Positions 20,601-22,343 of a stretch of DNA of 22,343 nucleotides are shown here, in pieces. Position 1 is the first letter of the stretch. Each line of letters opens with the position of its first letter. The stretch is from Chara braunii. Lineage: Eukaryota; Streptophyta; Charophyceae; Charales; Characeae. The position numbers and the translations under genes are program-made. The stretch is taken from positions 950,548-972,890 of the forward strand of contig BFEA01000404.1 of the NCBI GenBank assembly GCA_003427395.1, given 5' to 3'. Under the pieces are notes generated by a model. The model worked only from the letters and a program-made list of their open reading frames with translations. It was not told the origin of the DNA and did no database searches.

Positions 20601-20771
20601 GAGAGCTTACATCCTAAGAAGTTTCACTCATTCCCACCCTCGTTTGTTCGTTTTAACGTAAGTGCTTCGTCGTAACATTTCTCAAAGAGAGCTTACATCC
20701 CAAAAGTTTTACTCGTCCCCACCCTCGTCTGTTCGTTTTAACGTAAGTGCTTCGTCGTAATATTTCTCAAA
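20601..20771. repeat. 86-bp tandem duplication
   Basis: Unit 1 (20601-20686) and unit 2 (20687-20771) share GAGAGCTTACATCC, then CCCACCCTCGT, then TGTTCGTTTTAACGTAAGTG and TTCGTCGTAA, with one base missing in unit 2. On the - strand they duplicate the part of the reverse-transcriptase remnant that lies after motif C. The 86-bp period is not a multiple of three. Confidence 0.9.
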
Positions 20772-22012
20772 AGATTTCAGCAACTCGATTTCCTTCTTCT
20801 TGTCCCCTGCCCTCCTACGGTTGAAAGCTGCAAAGACAGATACACCATCCACGAAACGCAAAATCGAAACAAATTCTCTTCTGGCTTCCTAAGGTAAGAA
20901 TGAAGTCTAATTCATGCTTTGCACACATGAGGCACGCCAAAGGGGGGCTAGAACTTTTCCCCATCGATATACCAATCACCTGTTTTATCAAAATCCCACA
21001 GGCCTTGGTAAAGCAAAATCTCATCTCGAAAGCCACAAACTGCAGCAACAAGTTGAAAGGAACAAAGGTGAAGCCGTCTAACTTTTGACTTCTGCTCAAC
21101 CGAGCAAACTTTCCCCTCCTCTGCACAAATACTCCTGTGTACCCTTTGTTGGAGAACCACCGGATCGCCCATTCGCAGACATGATCGTCGCATGAGGGAG
21201 GCGGCTAAAGATGTCTTTGATATCAAAAGACGATCCCACAACACCGCGTTCTGCCTACTTTTTCCCAGGTGCTGATTAATAATACTCAGTTTTTCTTTCA
21301 TTGACGATACTGGCCTCATATTCAAGTGACCAGACTCAGGTAGAGAAAACAAAAAACAGTTGATTCCTTTGGCTACCAATTTACACGCGTTCACCGATGG
21401 TTCACTGAAAGTGAAGCAGATCGGCCGATATTTCTAAGTGTCATTGTGTTTAGGTAATACATATGCCTTCTGAAATTCTCGTTTAGGGTCCCACTTTCCA
21501 ATCGTAGAAAACCCACATGACGCAAATTTAGACTTAAATACTTCTACAACATCCTTTTTCTTCTCTGTACAGATTCGATATCCATCGCTGGTAAGGAAAG
21601 TTTCTTCTATGGCCACGTCGTACAATCTAGGACATAACACCAAAGTGTCCCCAGGGTTCCTGTCGAGAGGAGTAAGTACAAGTTCATTTAACTTCTCTTT
21701 TAACTTCAAAACCAAATCCAACTGATTCTTCGGCGACTGTACACTCCTATCAACAAAACAACCTCTGACTTCCGAAGCAGAAACCTCAAACTCCTCAGTA
21801 GTTAATCGCGATGTAACTTTCCAGGTATCTAAGGTAGAAGATAACTCTCTACACAACAACCGGTCCCTCTGTTCTTGATCTCCACATGACACATTCTTTG
21901 CATTGCAAACAATTCCTGGTACCCCACCGAGCTCACCAATTCGGAGATGAACGTGCCCATTCCGCTTGCGAAGGGTAAGTCCCGCACAAGGACAGCTACA
22001 ACAGAAAAATTG
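20635..22012 (-). pseudogene. reverse transcriptase remnant of a non-gypsy (Penelope-like or related) retroelement
   Basis: Reading the - strand, the frame from 22012 to about 21240 starts with clustered Cys (FFCCSCPC), GHVHLRIG and IVCNAKNVSCGD, then TPLDRNPGDTLVLCPRLY (21670-21620), which resembles the DKG-type block ahead of Penelope-like RTs. RT motif 1 (AYVLPKHND...KYRPIC) follows, cut by TAG 21436-21434. A frame change leads to palm motif A, SFDIKDIFSRLPH (21227-21207 core). Another leads to motif B, GISMGKSSSPPLA (20973-20935). A third leads to motif C, RFVDGVSVF (from 20858), where the second catalytic Asp is Gly, and on to TNEGGDE and a TAA at 20711. Spacing of about 88 codons A to B and 36 codons B to C fits an RT. 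At least three frame changes and two stops make it dead. No endonuclease is seen. Confidence 0.8.
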
Positions 22013-22099
22013 TCACCGAAATTCAACAATTTTTTTTTTTGATGTCTAACTTATTCATGCCAGAACGAGTGTGACCAACTGTTGAAACTGGGTCTTCTG

Positions 22100-22245
22100 A
22101 TGTGTTCAACTACTCATCAACGTTATCAGCTTATTCCCAACGAGTCCAACATGGTTTCCAACAGGTCTCAAACTTTTTCTCAACGACTCCAACATGGTTT
22201 CGTACAGGCCTCCAACATGAATCAACACGTATCCAACATGGTTCT
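22100..22245. repeat. degenerate minisatellite of about 21 bp
   Basis: CCAACATG starts at 22146, 22189, 22212 and 22233 (gaps 43, 23 and 21), three of them followed by GTT. Intervening units such as TCTCAAAC...TCAACGAC fill the 43-bp gap as a degenerate copy. The period near 21 bp would give a seven-residue repeat if translated (a 67-codon open frame exists on the - strand at 22309-22106), but there is no other sign of a gene. Confidence 0.65.
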
Positions 22246-22278
22246 TGACCCACATTTCGGTACATGATAGGTGAGAGA

Positions 22279-22297
22279 GTGTGTGTGTGTGTGTGTG
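22279..22297. repeat. (GT)n microsatellite
   Basis: About nine GT dinucleotides after GTGAGAGA, before GGCGGTCG. Confidence 0.95.
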
Positions 22298-22343
22298 GCG
22301 GTCGTGCACTGCGGCCCGGTCCTGTAAAATTGCGTGTTTTTGT

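Noticed and set aside
1-22343. CRISPR arrays, bacterial operons, rRNA and tRNA genes
   Set aside because: No spaced repeats of CRISPR type, no ribosome-binding-site-led gene clusters, and no tRNA or rRNA signature found by eye. The context is eukaryotic.

Overview
The window looks like nuclear DNA from a eukaryote, most likely a green-lineage (streptophyte) organism. The flanks are AT-rich, with poly-A/T runs and microsatellites and no intact gene. The middle is one complete but dead Ty3/gypsy chromovirus whose primer-binding site (TGGTATCGGAGC) differs by one base from the plant-type initiator-tRNA-Met site. The start of its Gag also resembles, from memory and unchecked, predicted proteins of the charophyte alga Chara braunii. 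I would bet on a charophyte but cannot prove it from this window.

Layout. Positions 1-5425: AT-rich DNA with CT and AC microsatellites, small tandem duplications and several unassigned coding-like fragments on the + strand (647-853, 2887-3218, 4807-5313). Positions 5426-14229: the chromovirus, about 8.8 kb, with LTRs of 1010 and 1052 bp, PBS, a 1.28-kb leader, gag, pol (protease, reverse transcriptase, RNase H, integrase, C-terminal chromodomain-like region) and a polypurine tract. Gag and pol are broken by at least ten stops, several frame changes and a deletion in the RT fingers. The two LTRs differ at about 7% of positions, mainly transitions. Positions 14230-14745: one short open frame followed by a nested inverted-repeat (foldback) cluster. 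Positions 14746-19550: strongly AT-rich DNA, with T far above A on the + strand from about 15600, diverged duplicated blocks and weak minus-strand open segments. Positions 19551-20394: a decayed two-block coding remnant of unknown family on the + strand. Positions 20601-22012: the fossil of a second, unrelated reverse transcriptase on the - strand, with palm motifs A, B and C still in order but in different frames. Positions 22100-22343: a degenerate minisatellite of about 21 bp period and a GT microsatellite.

How the parts relate. Within the chromovirus the genes keep the usual order and their motifs line up with an autonomous element (Gag capsid and zinc knuckle, PR, RT, RH, IN, chromodomain), but no protein can be made full length from this copy. 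The second RT is not a gypsy type: it has an N-terminal Cys/His-containing region, a DKG-like block ahead of RT motif 1 and a GISMG-type motif B, features I associate with Penelope-like or related non-LTR retroelements. The other coding-like fragments may be exons of dead host genes or pieces of one larger dead element. That question and the foldback cluster are the most open points.
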